Assembly: GCA_050084515.1 (NCBI GenBank)
Contig: CM114272.1
Coordinates: 54,560,001-54,624,000 of the forward strand
Origin: Blasia pusilla
Lineage: Eukaryota > Marchantiophyta > Marchantiopsida > Blasiales
DNA: 64,000 nt
Direction: 5' to 3'
Below are positions 11,823 through 25,192 of this stretch, in pieces; position 1 is the first letter of the stretch; each line of letters starts with the position of its first letter. The position numbers were made by a program, and so were the translations under genes. Below the pieces are notes generated by a model. The model worked only from the letters and a program-made list of their open reading frames with translations. It was not told the DNA's origin and made no database searches.

Positions 11823-14000
11823 TTTTTTTTTTTTTTTTTTTTTTCCCTCACATAGCACTCATTGGGTATTTTTTCTTTAGTGCATATGAAAGAATAAGAG
11901 CATGGATTACTATGAATATTCTTATTATCTAGTTCCAATATTCCATGAAGTATGTTGTCGAGAACATTGGGTTACGCTCCAGACTGCCTGATCTTTCTCT
12001 TCTAGGTGTGCTTAATTATGTATGTGGGGAAGCCTATATTATGTATGATATGAATAAAATGTGCATTCTCCATTCTCCTCATTGAGAAGAGAGCATGGCA
12101 AATTGCACTTTGCGCAAGGAGATAACAATTGTGGCTTGTACATGAGGGTAAATTTAAGGTCTAGATCAACAAGAAGTTCAAACTTCAACAACACAAGCTG
12201 CTTCTTATTGATAAATTGACCTAGATATATCTTGAGGTGGATTTTATGCATAAGGTTATATGTTGATGGTCAATCTACAGGTTTTAACGTGGTGTATGGA
12301 GTTGCATATGGAAAAACTCATGTAGTCGATGCAACAACAAGACTAAGGATTGAACTATCAACTCATTCGTTCCTGTAATCCTTCTTTTTGTCACTACTTA
12401 TTATTGTAAATGCATCTTCTTGACATTACGAAGTGCAAAAGAAGGGGCAATAGTATGACGGAACAAAGTGATTTATGGCCACTAATCTTGTTGTTAATTC
12501 AAACATTATCAACAACTTTTTTTACGTTAGATTTTTTCAAACTACTAATTGCATAGTTTCTTCATATGCTTTTTCTTTATTTCCCTCTATCTTCTTATGT
12601 TGCATGCCTTGAATTGTTTTACATTCACAATTTAGTCATTGTTCAATCACAAAAGGCTTGTAAGGTGCTCGTAGATGACCCCCAACTTTTTTGCAACTTT
12701 ACTTGTCATTTGCATGATTTTATGAGTCTAAATAGTGGTGAACAAGCGAAAAAATTTGAGTCACAACTCACTCAAAAATTCTTGCAAGAGATCCTTGCAA
12801 TTTCTTTTAATCGGATGCCTTTTCTTTTTTCTTTTCCTTATTAATTTCTTATGGTTTAGAATGAATCATTTGGAAAAAAATTATAGTACTATAAACCTTA
12901 TATAGTAATTTGGAAATGAGACATACAATACTATAAAGCAAGTTTCATTCTATAGTGGAGCTAAGTCTTGAATTTAAAAAAAATAAATGTTGAAGGATAT
13001 ATAGATGAGTGAAGTTCATCATAATATATATATTTTTGAAACTTGTTTTTTCTGAACTAGAATATATAAACGGGAAAGAAAACAAATAAAGACATCCCAA
13101 AGAAGCAGTTGGAAGGAGCCAAATCCCCCGTGAAAAAATGTTTAAAATTCTTGCATCGCTAGAATTTGCGAGTTAGTTGTGTCCCGTGTGTCCCTTGAAA
13201 GTTGCAAAATGCACTCCTCACTACTGGCACTTTACGAGGCATATTCGCAAATCTCAATGCGAGATGTTCGCAAGTCTTTTGCGTCTTGGGGGGCTCGCAA
13301 CAAAATGGCAAAGTTCGGATTGGTCACAAACTAGAATCCACTTGCATTGAAATCGCAAATGGCTCACACAAATGAACTTGCGAATCTAGACTCGCAAATT
13401 GGTTAGAAACACAAAAAAAAGACTTGCAAAATGATGAACACGTGTCTCTCATCTTTAATCACTACCGGGTAACAAAACTAAATCATTCTTATGCTACACA
13501 AGTCCATAATATGCAAAAGCCAATCAATTATTTTTTCATCGAAGCTAAAATTAGAGAATTTTATAAGAATCTCCAAACTCCTTTCCCATGTAAATTTATC
13601 TCGAATCTTACACGTGTCCCCGATCTACCAGCTATCACCGGCTCTAAGACCGGTTTTTGAAGCACTTCACAAGGTTTTCATCTTCATAGACGTGAGAAAA
13701 TCCAAAGTGCAAGATGACTCCGTCTGACCGCTAATTTAGCATCACCTAACTACAATAACTCCGATCATGATCGACGGCTCTCACTGGAATCGATGGAGGG
13801 GAGGGAGTTGACTAGGTGACACGTGGCCAGTCTTGGCGTGAATTTTTCGGTTCAAACATTCTAGGGTCCCTCTCTCTAGATTTAACCATGACTAACTTCC
13901 GCTGGTTCTCCGAGGGGCTTTCCATCGGTATGTGACCGGAGGCTCCTGCCCCTACAGGTGAACCTCTACTAAGTAGCTGACAGCTGTGTAGTCAAGTGCG
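11823..14000. other. Intergenic DNA downstream of the transporter gene
   Basis: A poly-T tract of about 22 bases (11821-11844) adjoins the foldback element. No gene is recognised. The segment 13140-13430 is unusually dense in TTGCGA/TCGCAA words on both strands. From about 13600 the GC content rises toward the minus-strand transporter gene, so its 3' UTR probably ends in this area. I could not identify a polyadenylation signal. Confidence 0.4.
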
Positions 14001-14140
14001 GAACTAGCAAGCTGTTCGTTAATCGCGGCTCAGTTGCCAAGCCTTCAGGACGTGGCGGCGTCCACAGATCTATCCCACCTCTACAAGTACTTAGCCGGCC
14101 AAAATCCCCGCTAAATGGAAATAACCTCAGGTCCTCGAGG

Positions 14141-17100
14141 TCAGGAGGGTTTGAAGAACTCTAGCTTGACGCCGTTTTCCACGAGGCTCCATATGCCGCC
14201 AGAGGTTACAGCGATCGAAAGTAAACAGCCCATGGATCCTAGCCCCACGTTGAGGTACCAGACGAAAGTGCGCACTCCCGGTTTTTTCACACGGAGATAC
14301 ATGAGCGATGGGAGGAAGAAGGTGATGGGCATATTTGTGAGTCCTCCGATCAATCCGCCCAAGCTTGATAAGAAGTTTAAGGCGACGGCTGGGAAGAAGA
14401 ATGCGAACACCACCAGAGTGCGGTACACGAAGCGCACGATGAGATTGCATTTTTTGTTAGTCCTTTTGGTGTAGAGTTGCTCGATCATGTCAAAGACGCT
14501 CATCGCGTACACCTGGAAGCTGCCGAGGGAGTTGAGCACGATGAACATGAAGGTCATGCCTTGAAGCCAGCGCGGGATTTCGTGCCCGTGGAACGCGCTA
14601 AGAGTGAAGAGAATGCCCGAGGGAAGCATCTGCACACATCCGACTTCATCCATGAGTAATTGAATTCAAGAAGCTTGCCTTCTCTTCCACTACGTTGCTC
14701 AGTTTCGAATCGAATTTCGATCCCTCGCAGGGCTAGATAGAGTCTACGTGAATGGCACTTTTAAACGACATCAAACGACTTTTAATTGATTCCTTACAAT
14801 CCTTTCTTTTTGCGGATACGGAGAAGATAGTGGACGTAATCTATTTCAAACATCCGTTTTGAAACGTAATTTGGATTGGAATCCTAAGAAGAACAAGACA
14901 CTGTCTCCGGGAATCACACGTTCGAACAGCATGAAGGTCTGTCCTTTCTTTTTTAGGTGATCACTCTGGTCTTCTCACATAGAATGTAGTGGACAAGGCG
15001 ATAGTATATTTGAAACATCAGTAATGAAACATAATTTGGAATCCCTAGGTGACGACTCGGCATAGAGTCTGCGGGAATCACGCTTTCAAACAACATGAAG
15101 GTTAGTCACTCCTCACAGTCCTACTTGTGTTCTGATACCTCTGATCTGTTGACGGAGGACGTCGTGGACGAGGATTTAATTTCTCGTATTGTATTTCAAA
15201 TAGCAGAAATGGAACTTACTTGGATTGGAGTACCTAGCAGAGAAGACAGTGTCTCCGTGAATCACACTTTCAAACAGCATGAAGGATAGTGATGATTAAC
15301 AATCCTTTCTTTCATTTGTGACCACTCTAGACAGTTTACCTACGAGGTAATAGACAAGGAGATAATATATTTGAAACATCCGTAATGGAACTTAAATTGG
15401 GGTGAATTCCTAGCAGAAGTTATAGTGTCTGCGTGAATCATGAATCAAACATCATGATGGTTAGTCAATCTTTCTGTTGTGATTAATCTGTCTGTTTACA
15501 TAGAGATAGTGAATAAGGAGATAACATATTTTAAACATTGGTTATGGAACTTAATCAGGAGTCAAGTCTCTGGCTGTAGACGTGGAATCCGACGTGAAAC
15601 AACACGAAGATTAGGGATTATTCTGTACAGGCCTACATTTACCTTGTGATATCTCCGACCCGTAGCTAGAGAAAATCGTGCGAAAGGAGGTAATATGATT
15701 GATTTATATGTTGAGCGTGAAGATGTGAACAGCGCGCTCCTCTAGAACTTGAATGAAGAACCGAATCTGTCTCGGCACAGCATCCATTTCTGTATAATTC
15801 TAATCAGGGAATTTGGTAACAAAACAACTCTCATTCCCCACCTACGGAATATTGAGCATGTGTGATTATCATGTGGGTTGAGAAGGTGGAGTCTGTTTAT
15901 TGAACGAGGTACCAGTAGGAAGTAGGACTGCCTCGGAGCATATCTGTCAGGATGGCCGAGTGGTCTAAGGCGCCCGACTCAAGTTCGGGTCTCGTGAGAG
16001 GCGTGGGTTCAAATCCCACTTCTGACAGCGCAGGGTCGCTCAGAGAAACCTAAGCCATTTGTTTATCCCAATGGCTATTGTATCCTCTTTTCCAAATAAT
16101 TGGAATCTACAAATAGAGAAAGTGGATGTCTTGTAGAAAGTAATATAACTAACCTCTGAAATGAGCTGATGGCAGTTACGGACAGTCGCCTTAGAAGCAA
16201 TGAAGCAGCCCTAAACGCATTTCAGGCGGGCATTTTTAAAACACCCTAAACATCCGCAATTTTTGGCGGGTGTTCTGTTTTATATTCGTATCAAAATAGC
16301 AGCCCGCAATTAGAAAAACTTCAATATAAGTTTTACATTAAAATTATAAACTTTAATAGAGACCTTTTGGATGGAAAACCCATCCAAAGGAGGGTATTCA
16401 ATTACTATTTTAAATCAATTTCAAGCGATTCTATTGGATCAAAAGGAGCAATCTTCTTGGCGGAAAGTGTCAATATCAACACTAAAAGAGTTTGCAAAAT
16501 TAAGGGTCATTCTCCAATAATCATAGAGATCACTACCAACAAGAGACTTCTAAGGGTGACTTCTCCCATAACTCAAAAGTAAATTGCGTTGGGCATATTG
16601 CACAGCCACGGAGGTCATGCCTCCTCAAGAATGCAATAAGTTAAAGGAAATTCATTTTTCGAGTGGAGGACATGGGAACATTCAATGAGAAAAACATGAA
16701 ACCTCTCATCCATAATTCCATATATCTCAATAACTAATGGGACCTCTTCCTGTAAATGCCTTCATAGTGAACATCTATATTAATAAAACAACAAAGGGTT
16801 CTTGCAAAAGGAGCATGGTCCATGGGACCATGAGAGAAAGAAGATGGTGGGACCCATTTGAAATACAAGGAGGGAGGACTAGAGAGTAAGGGACACTAAA
16901 TATCTAACCTCACCAATTACAAAAATAAAATCAGTGATCACTGAACGAACATGACTCCCAACAAGAGGACTTCTAGTGGTGACCTCTCCCATAGCTTGAG
17001 CCTAAGGTAGAAGTGAATTGCCTTGGGCTTATTGCAAAGCAATGGAGACCATCCCTACTCAAGAATTCAATAAGTTTAAAGGCAACTCATTTTTCAATAA

Positions 17101-20100
17101 GGAAATCATGAAACTTCTTGTGCATAATTCCATACATCTCAATAACTAATGGGGCCTCTTCCAATAGAAGCCTGAAAGAAAAGAAGCACTAAAAAAAAAC
17201 ATCTATATTAATAAAACAACAAAGGGCTCTTGCAAAAAGAAAGAGTTTTAAAGAACTCATCTACAATTGGAGTAGGCGAATCTGTATTTTGAACGCTTTT
17301 ATCATATACTAAGAGTATTTGGAAATTTTGTAACCCATGCATGTAGTACTTAAAAATACGTTAGTGGCACAAGAGGCATACTCTAAAAATATCAAACTGG
17401 TACTCTAAAAGATATTAGCGGCACTCTCGAACACCAAGCATACCCTAAAAGGAAATTACTAATAATTGTCGCAAAGAAAGATGAAGGAATTTTAAGCGAA
17501 AAAAGATACATATGCTTCGTTCAATTGTAAACTATTTGAACCCGAGAGAAAAGAGAGACTTATTCCTAACTTGCCTATGTAGACACAAATCCATGACCTC
17601 AACATATTCCGAAAAGGGAAGAAAACGTATCAATACCATTCAATCATAATCATACACGGTTTCCACCAACATAAGATATTAGATGTAGTAGTATAGATTT
17701 GAAACAGCAATTCACATCTTCTCAAGTCTCACATGATAGGAAACTGAGTAATGTGAGGACTGTCCAGTGAAGCATTAACATCATCTGACGTGTGGGATGA
17801 CCGACTGGTGTGTGGGGCGGTGCTGTCCAGTGGTACTTTCCAAACACATGCCAATTCGTCTCTCAGCTCTCACTGAGCACTCTGAAACTGACAGATCACT
17901 TGGTGTAGATGCATATCTTGACAAACACCTCATTTAGTTCTATGGGGATGGAAAGCTTGCACGCACCTTGTTTCCATAAGCCCAGTAACCACCAATTGCT
18001 AAAGGGAAGTAGCAGAGAGCTGTGATTCCGAATGCTGCAGCAGCGCCTCTCCACATAGGTACGTGTGCTGGACGTTTCAACGTAGATGGCATCGTTGCCT
18101 GCAGTAGCCATAGCGAAGACACACACACGAAGACTCGTCAAAAACCTCCTTGTATCCATCGCCTCAAAGAGATGTCCTCATAAAGAGCCCATCAGTTTAG
18201 GCAGTTCTGAGAGAACGATTCAGACAAACTTTGCTCGATTTTCTCTTCTTGAGTCTTGACCGTAAGGGTTGACTTACAAAAGTAGAAATCTACTGATATT
18301 GACACATCAGGCAAGAATAAGTCTCGGAGGAGATTTTCTGATGGTGAAGTTCGAAGTCATAGGGTTTCGATTCTTTCGAACTGGAATAAGGGAAAGGAGT
18401 GGCTTCAGTTCTCATCAGAGTAATCTAAGGGGATGTTCGAAATTGTGATGAAGACCAGCAGAGAGCAGATGTGCAAGTGAAACAACCAGAAAGCGAAGGG
18501 AGCTTACAGAGGCAGGTCCAGGTTTGAATTGATGGAGAGGAATAGGTCGAGACAGGCCTTAATAAAAGGGACTACAGCTCACTTGTTCATGCATGCGGAG
18601 ATGGAGAATAATGGTGAAGAAAAAAAATACACAAAGCCAACTCAAAGGACTTCACACTGCAGATCATCGTGTGGTGGACTCACCTGGATCTCCAAAATGA
18701 GATTGTGCCCTCGGAAGGAGAATGCGATCAAACCCAGAGCGTTAAGAATCAAGAAAGTGCTGGCTACCGGAGTAGATCCTAGCGCAAGCTCATAGCCCAC
18801 ATCTGGCGGTCTTGGCACACTCACACTCAAAGTCCATACCAGGGTGGTGTAAGCCACTGCCATAGAGGCTCCAAGAAGAGACACGCCAGCCACAGAGTTG
18901 AGATTGGGGAAATGGGACAACATTACACAGAGGACGGTGAACACCAAGTACCACTCGATGGGAGTGAGAGGGTCTTCGCATGTGGGGCACACAGTTCGGA
19001 AGAAGAGCTCTAAACTGCTGCCTCCGATCGTTATCAGTCCTACAGCTGTTCCTCCCAAGAGAATTAAAATCTGGACCACGATCAACTTCAATCCAAATGA
19101 ATCTCCTGCATCGCATCATCAAAAAAACTCCAGTAAGCATTCCGAATAACCATCACATGGGCAGAATTTCATGCCCGCGTCATACATACTGCTCGAATCA
19201 CGTTCTTAGTGCCTCTAACTTTCGGACGGTAGGGTGTTAGGGGCGTGGATCAATGTCCACTACTGGACTATGCATCAGATCTTTAGAGCTCCTTCGCTAA
19301 ATATATTGTGAACCGGCTTATGTATCAAGCTGGATCGGGAGTGCCCTGTATTCTGTGGCTGCTCAGACAATTGGCTCGAGACAGGTTTCGAGTCCTTTTA
19401 AGCCACCAAAGAGTAGTGGGCGTTTCCCAGTTTCTCCTTTCTCTCAGCAGTATGCTTAATAACTGGTTTAATATTCTCTGCAGGGAGATTGAACCTAAAA
19501 TTGGATGCACCACTTTTGGAAACTATGAACATAGCGATGGTTTTGGGTTTTGAGACTTGAGCAGAACTCTTGGTGTCAGTCAAGTATAGGAAGTGGTCTC
19601 TCACGTGTAACCCCTGGATGATCCAAACGGAGTCGAATGCCTTTTCAAGTGTGATTCATCGAAGTTCACTTCACTTGATTCATCGAAGTTCACTTCACTT
19701 GATTCATCGAAGTCCACTTCACTATCTAAAGTCTAAAATTTACATCGTAAAACATCAGCAGAAGTTCCGCCTCCGAATTCGGCCGAAGCGTCCCTGAGTC
19801 CTCACAGCACAAGATTACCTCACACACCAGCTACGTTCCACACTAGTGTCAACATCAATCTCTACATGGAAAAATCAAAACCCTGCCATCACATACAATC
19901 AACCGTTCCAGAAAACCGAACAGAGCTTCCTTCACACGGACGAAGTACACTGTTTGTGAGAAGTTGGGTTCTATGCCGAAAACTAGACCGAAGTTCAGCT
20001 GCTGTACCGAAGGCCAACTCGGCGAGGTCAATATAGCGGTTCACTCTTTTGCCCGGAACGCACTCGTGCATGGACACTAGTAGCCATTTGGTGTACATCA

Positions 20101-21453
20101 TCCAGAGGAAAGCGCAGGTGAACACCACAATTCCCGTCGTCCTGCAATACAATGGCTTCTTAAGAGCGTCAGCATTTTGTGAAGTCAGTTTACAGCTCGT
20201 GACAACAAACTCCGCAATCTCTCTGCTTTGCTTCATCTTCGAAGAAAGTATGCTGTTTCGCAATTGGCTTTGGTACCTTGTCCCCCCTCTCATACATGCA
20301 TCTCATCAATTTGGCTCTCTCTCTCCCTCTTCGTTCATCGGCTCCTCTTTTGCTATGCGGGTGGCTATGGCGTCTGTCACGACGAAACAAAGCCCTCTTA
20401 TGCAACTTTCAGGGGAGACGGGCGTCGTCCGTTCGTAAACAACGACCGTTTTGAGACTAAAAGAATTCATTCTCAATGTCTCTCCACGCATTGGAGCTCA
20501 GCCTCTAGAGATTCCCTCGGTTATGCTCCCTGGAAATCCTGGCAGTGCCAAAATCTCCAATAGACATGAGTAACTGCTTCGGGAACTCCCTGGATCGCAG
20601 CTCTGAAGGAGATCACAGATTGGGTGCCTGGGATAACTTAGCTGTAGCAATCTTTCCAGCTTAATCAGCTTTCCTGTGTCTCTCCTCTGATAGTTCCTAA
20701 GCAGCTAACATGCTAATTTGGTCCAAATTGCTGCAATACGATGACCATGAGCGTGACCTCACATATCGGGTTGGTTCAAATTCTGCCCGAGAACCCATTT
20801 CCTTAGAACTGAAATAGAAATTTGTCACCTCCTCCGATTGGGAAGTGCTTGAAGGGGCGGAAGTGGGGTTCTACTTACCAGCCAAGGAACGTGAAGGCGA
20901 AGGGCAAGAGCAGAGCCTGGAATCCGATAGAAGCGTTCATGTTATGGAAGGCGGAGTAGTAAGCATTGCCATTGCGCGACTCTGTGATAGGGAGCCATGC
21001 ATCTTGAGGGTCGATGGTGGTCAGATGTCCAAGCTCCTGCAGATAATCCTTCATGTTGCGTAGAGTTCTGCGCACCGGAGTCCCTAAGGGGCTCTTGAGA
21101 GGTGAGGCGGCCCATGATGCGAACGCCCTGATGGGAGATTTGCTGCCGCTGGGGCCAGTGGAGGCAGTGGCCTTATCGGCTGAGGTGATGAGTTTCTGAC
21201 GACCTGTGTCTGGACCAGCGAACCCCAAATTGAGCGATGGAGACTGGAACAATTCGCCGTGGATGAGCCTGGGAGATGAGCTCGCTGTCGCTGCCGGTTG
21301 ATAAATTGGAGAGAGTCGCTGTTGCTCAGCTCTGGGGCTGAACACTGGAGTCATGCTCATAGGTGTGAACTCCCTGGAGTGATCGAGTGGCGTCGTGTTC
21401 CCCGAGTCCTCAATCAGCACTTCCGTGGGCACCTGCTGCTGAAGTTGATTCAT
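14141..21453 (-). CDS. Amino-acid transporter, lysine/histidine transporter-like (LHT8-type), five exons
   Basis: Exons on the minus strand: 21453-20879, 20141-20008, 19105-18684, 18098-17967 and 14629-14141. All junctions are GT-AG, with phases 2, 1, 0 and 0. They join to 583 codons plus stop, with no disruption. The first about 140 residues are Ser/Pro-rich and probably cytosolic. Then come DPQDAWLPITESRNGNAYY and about ten hydrophobic segments. Typical LHT-family blocks are LLPFAFTFLGW in exon 1, HECVPGKRVNRY in exon 2, GHNLILEIQ at the end of exon 3, ATMPS and GYWAYGN in exon 4, and a C-terminal FFKPS. The family (AAAP superfamily) carries neutral or acidic amino acids with protons across the plasma membrane. 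The substrate cannot be read from sequence. The start is the first ATG of the frame, and the long N-terminal extension matches LHT8-like proteins rather than the shorter LHT1 type. Confidence 0.93.
14830..15640. repeat. Degenerate tandem repeat, about 150-190 bp, five copies
   Basis: The words CA(C/T)GAAGG(T/A) recur at 14931, 15093, 15281, 15452 and 15603. Each is preceded by a shared GATAgTatATTTGAAACATC ... GGGAATCACxxxTTCAAACA pattern. The copies are diverged. The array lies wholly in the last intron of the transporter gene. Confidence 0.75.
15946..16027 (+). tRNA. tRNA-Leu (anticodon CAA)
   Basis: The acceptor stem GTCAGGA pairs with TTCTGAC (one G-T pair) followed by discriminator A. 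The D arm contains TGGCCGAGTGGTCTAAGG (A box). The anticodon stem CCCGA/TCGGG encloses loop CTCAAGT, giving anticodon CAA, which reads UUG leucine codons. A long variable arm follows, as in leucine tRNAs, then the T arm GTGGGTTCAAATCCCAC (B box). There is no intron. The gene lies antisense in the last intron of the transporter gene, and its promoter is internal. Confidence 0.96.
16538..17235. repeat. Tandem duplication, unit about 425 bp
   Basis: The stretch from CAACAAGAGACTTCTA (about 16537) to CTATATTAATAAAACAACAAAGGG (about 16785) recurs, diverged, from about 16961 to 17225. Shared words include CATAATTCCATA(T/C)ATCTCAATAACTAATGGG. Between them lies a perfect CATGGTCC-atg-GGACCATG hairpin (about 16824-16842). 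It is within the transporter's last intron. Confidence 0.75.
19653..19724. repeat. 24-bp minisatellite, three units
   Basis: The unit GATTCATCGAAGTTCACTTC plus ACTT occurs three times head to tail, with one substitution in the third unit. It lies in the second intron of the transporter gene (19106-20007). Confidence 0.95.
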
Positions 21454-21740
21454 CGTGAGTAGCCTCTTTGACCTTCGGACGTGTATGCTCCTCGCCCACC
21501 AGAAGAGCTCAAGAATTGGGAAATGAAGAAGATTCGCTCTCAGCGACTCGGGCCCTTATATCGACTGCGCGGCTTTTCATAGCGTCCTAGATTGCGATCA
21601 CCAGCCTGCAGCATTTCTTCCCCTTTCTCCTTCTCCCTCTCAATCGAATTCTCGGGCCACCATTACAAATTCCGGACCTGAAAGACGCACCCATTTCTCA
21701 GTCAGCCCGGGAGATCATAAAAAAATCGGTCAAATTCTGT

Positions 21741-21800
<60 letters not shown>

Positions 21801-23300
21801 TGGATTTATTGATTCCCTCCTCCTTCCGAGTTCTAAGAAACATCTATCCATCGGCTACAGCTCAGCAGCATCCGGCAGATGGATAGAAACGACGGCCGAG
21901 TGGGAGGCACGTATTCACAGATAATAGAGAGAGCTTAGGGAGGGAGGGGAGCAGAAAAGGAGCAGCACAAAAAAGCGGAGCCGAGCACCGATGCACATGA
22001 CTGGACTCCCTCCCGTCAGCCCCAGAGAAGTGGTACAACACACTGCCACGCTGTAGCTGCTCAGAAGCGTCTGCGAGAACTAATCAGTGCTACGAAACAT
22101 CACTCCATTCGTGAAGGAGAATCAGCTCGATCGGGATCGGACACATCCCCATGACCTTACAGTTTCAACGGTGAGACGTCTTCTTTCCCAACGACGCAGC
22201 ACTAGAGCCTTCCGGTCCTCCAACCCCTCCCTGACAGCACCACTCTCCTACACCAACATGACATATGACACGATCACTTTCGACCATCGTCTCCAACAAA
22301 ACCTTCAACATTACGGCGGCTGCCTCGACCACCCACGACTACTCGACATCACTACACGCTGGCTACTATCAACTCTCCAAATGTAGCACCTTCACGAGAA
22401 GTTTTTGTCTGCAGCAGCTGAAACCCAACCGTAGAGGTAGAATAAAGCATGCATGGAGGAAACGGACCAGCAATGGCTTCTCTCGAGTAGAACTCTGAAC
22501 GTTTGCAGCCAGGTCCCCCAATGATTTCGCAGCAGCTGAAAACCCAACCACAGGACTACAACAGACTAAAAGGAAACGGACCGCCCAAGGCTCTGCTCCC
22601 GTAGACTTCTGAACGTTTCCAACCTCAATAGAGTGTCACCATGCACATGCAGCTGACAGTCTGCGATTCCCAACAATTCTAGATCGGGCCCACCCACTGC
22701 TCCAGTTCATCACCTGCGGATCACTGAAGGCGAGCAGCGTCGGAGGCTTTGGAGCTCAAAAGCCCATCAACGATCACACTGTAGGAGATCGCCGCAGAGC
22801 CGATTCCACGACTGCTTGACTAGAGTAATCTGCAAGCACCGAAATGCGGTCCGCAGCCACGCACTGGGATCTGTCAGACTGTGCCCACCGCGACCACGTA
22901 TGAATTCATCAATCTCGGCGTCTAGACTCCAGAGTACTCTCGTGTACTCGAGCGCTGCGATCAACCGCCGCTCCTGTTCCCTCCCACTCTGACTCGTGCA
23001 GATACACACACACACACAGAGCGAGAGAGAGGAAGAATCGTCAGTACGAACTTACGAACTTACGGGAGTGGAGAATGTGCTGATGTATGTATGGACTGTG
23101 GAGTCAGTCGCTTGAGCCATACACGTCTACACAAGACAGACAGTGCTGGTGGTGTACTGGTATCCGTATCTTCATTGACCTGCCTCGCGCGTCGTCTTTT
23201 CGTTTGTTTGTTTGTACGGTTGCAGGGAGGAAAAGAACGGTCCCGATTGCAACACCTGTGCAATACGCACATGTGGCTTTCACGTCCGCACGATCACGGT
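21454..23300 (-). promoter_or_regulatory. 5' flank / probable leader and promoter of the transporter gene
   Basis: The GC content stays high, as in the exons, for about 1.8 kb upstream of the start codon, then drops abruptly near 23.3 kb. On the coding (minus) strand this region is rich in CT, including the long (CT)n tract at 21747-21798, a common feature of plant 5' leaders and promoters. Open frames on both strands (for example 22087-22386 and 23087-23515, plus) have no recognisable domain. I could not place a TATA box or transcription start with confidence, and a leader intron is possible. Confidence 0.45.
21747..21798. repeat. (GA)n microsatellite in the transporter 5' flank
   Basis: About 26 uninterrupted GA units roughly 300 bases upstream of the start codon. 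On the transcribed minus strand it reads (TC)n. Confidence 0.95.
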
Positions 23301-24502
23301 ACTGTTTTCGAGCAGCTAGTACGAATTTTAAGAAAAGTACGGCAATTTTTATAACGTTTGATTTTTTTTATGGCCTACTAAATCTTCTCTACATTTTAAG
23401 TTGCCGTGCATCTTATGAAAGTAAAAAATGTTTGAAGAATTTTTTTACTGTATTAGTTTGTTTAATGATGTTGCATATCATTTCAAAATTTTTTTACTTA
23501 GTTGTCACGTGTTAACAAAAAGATATTTGCAAATCAAGAAGGCACTCTCCGATAATGATATAGATTTTGCCCATGCCATGCACGACTAAAACAGTTTCTT
23601 CAAGAGTGGCTTAAAAAAAGTGTCCATGATATTTAAAAATAATAATATTTTAAAATTTTAAAATATATTTAATTTTAAAACTTAAATATAATTTCCACTT
23701 TTATAAATTTTAAAGAGTAAGAAAATCACCTCTAGATAATATACATCTCCCCTAAATAATTACATTCCTCCCTAAAAGTTCCAACAATAATTATTCTTCC
23801 CCTTCCACTCTTCCCACCAAAATCACATTCCTAGAAAAAATTCTTGACGAATTTTAATTAATAAAATTATTTTCTTTTTCCATTTAAATTCATTTTCCTT
23901 TCCTAAAATAGCAAATGTGAAATAACACGATTAATTAAAAAAATTATCAGAGTATTCATTTCCAATTTTAAATATAATTCTTATTTTCTAAAATCTTAGA
24001 AGAGTAATAACATTTCATTCTTCTAATAATTACAGTACTCCATTCAAATTTAAATGATATTCCAATCCCCTAACTAATTTTACCTTTCCATAAAATTTAA
24101 TCTACTCCTTTTCCATTAAAATTTATTTTCCCTTTCCATCACATGTGAATTAAGATATAAATTCTAAAATTTTTGTTCTTTATCAGAATTATTTTAATTT
24201 ATTAATATTTATAATCATCCATTATAATATTTAAAAATATTAATTACTTAATAAAATATTTTTCTATTTCATTCAAAACCCTATGGGTTTTCTTTTCTTG
24301 GTCTACTTCTATCCATCTAATTTCTATCCATCTAATGTGGTTCAAATAAGAAAATTTCCTATTATTTGAATGCCCTCTCCCCTTAGCCCTACCCCTAAAG
24401 AACTCTTATTTGAATGCCCCCTTCCCCGTCCTCTACCATGCCACATGTTGAAATTTCATGTATTGCCACTTAAGAACCACTACTCTGTTAGTAGTATAGA
24501 TA
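23300..24502. other. AT-rich intergenic DNA
   Basis: Very AT-rich sequence full of TTTTAAA and AATTTT words, without gene-like composition, recognisable domains or clear repeat units. Confidence 0.5.
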
Positions 24503-24669
24503 CTAGTATAGCCCGTGTGCTATACACGGGTCAAACTCACCCTAGAAAAAGACTCGGCTCAACTATGTAAATTTAACTCCGTTCTTACACATGTCATCAT
24601 ACCAAAACATATACGTGTCATAATGGGAGGAGGGGGTCCTCAAATCCCGTCCTCTTTTAATTATATAGA
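24503..24669 (-). mobile_element. Short Helitron-like element
   Basis: Read on the minus strand, it begins TCTATATAATTAAAAG after an A. It ends with a perfect hairpin CCCGTGT-atagc-ACACGGG (24530-24512), then CTATACTAG, followed by T. At 167 bp it is non-coding. The same end structure occurs in the plus-strand element at 3678-3900. Confidence 0.6.
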
Positions 24670-24993
24670 TTTCTCTCATTTTCTCTTATATTACAAATCT
24701 GCCATGGCTTCTCCTCACTTTTCGCCTCAATGAGAGAAAAATTAAGAGAATTCCCAATTCTTCGATCAAACCTCCTTCCTCGTTTAAAATAATAATATTC
24801 CTCTTATGTAGGAAGAAATTTTCTCTCCTGCCCCTCTTTTCATTTTTTCCCATCTTAAAAAATATTAATTCGTACATTAGTGTTATTATAGCTTTTTTTA
24901 AGTAATAAATAATCCTTTGGTTAAAAAGGTTTGGAATATTGTAAATATTTTTTCATTTTTTTGTGTTTAATCAGCCATTGAACTACTTTGTGT

Positions 24994-25192
24994 ACTAGTA
25001 AGGACTCGTACATGACCATACGATGCACAGATCCCTTACTAATATTAATAGCTCATGTTTAAACGTAATTCTCCTTACTGATTTTAATAGGACCCCCTTA
25101 AAATGACCAAAAGTATTTTTGAAAGAAATCTTGTGACACATATTAGACGTAGGAACAGCTAAAAAAACTGTATCCTCCAATAAGTATATAGA
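24994..25192 (-). mobile_element. Short Helitron-like element
   Basis: On the minus strand it begins TCTATATACTTATTGG after an A and ends ...GTCCTTACTAG, with a weak stem TCGTA/TACGA just before. The final CCTTACTAG matches the ends at 3900 and 33649. It is 199 bp and non-coding. The weaker hairpin makes this call less certain than the others. Confidence 0.45.

Larger units (their letters stand above)
14630..17966 (-). other. Last intron of the transporter gene, with repeats and a nested tRNA
   Basis: This 3.3-kb intron is by far the longest of the gene; the others are about 0.6 to 0.9 kb. It holds five degenerate repeats (14830-15640), the plus-strand tRNA-Leu gene and a tandem duplication (16538-17235). 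Donor GTGCGT at 17966 and acceptor GTGTGCAG ending at 14630 are clear on the minus strand. A short frame at 16367-16582 is not recognisable. Confidence 0.85.
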
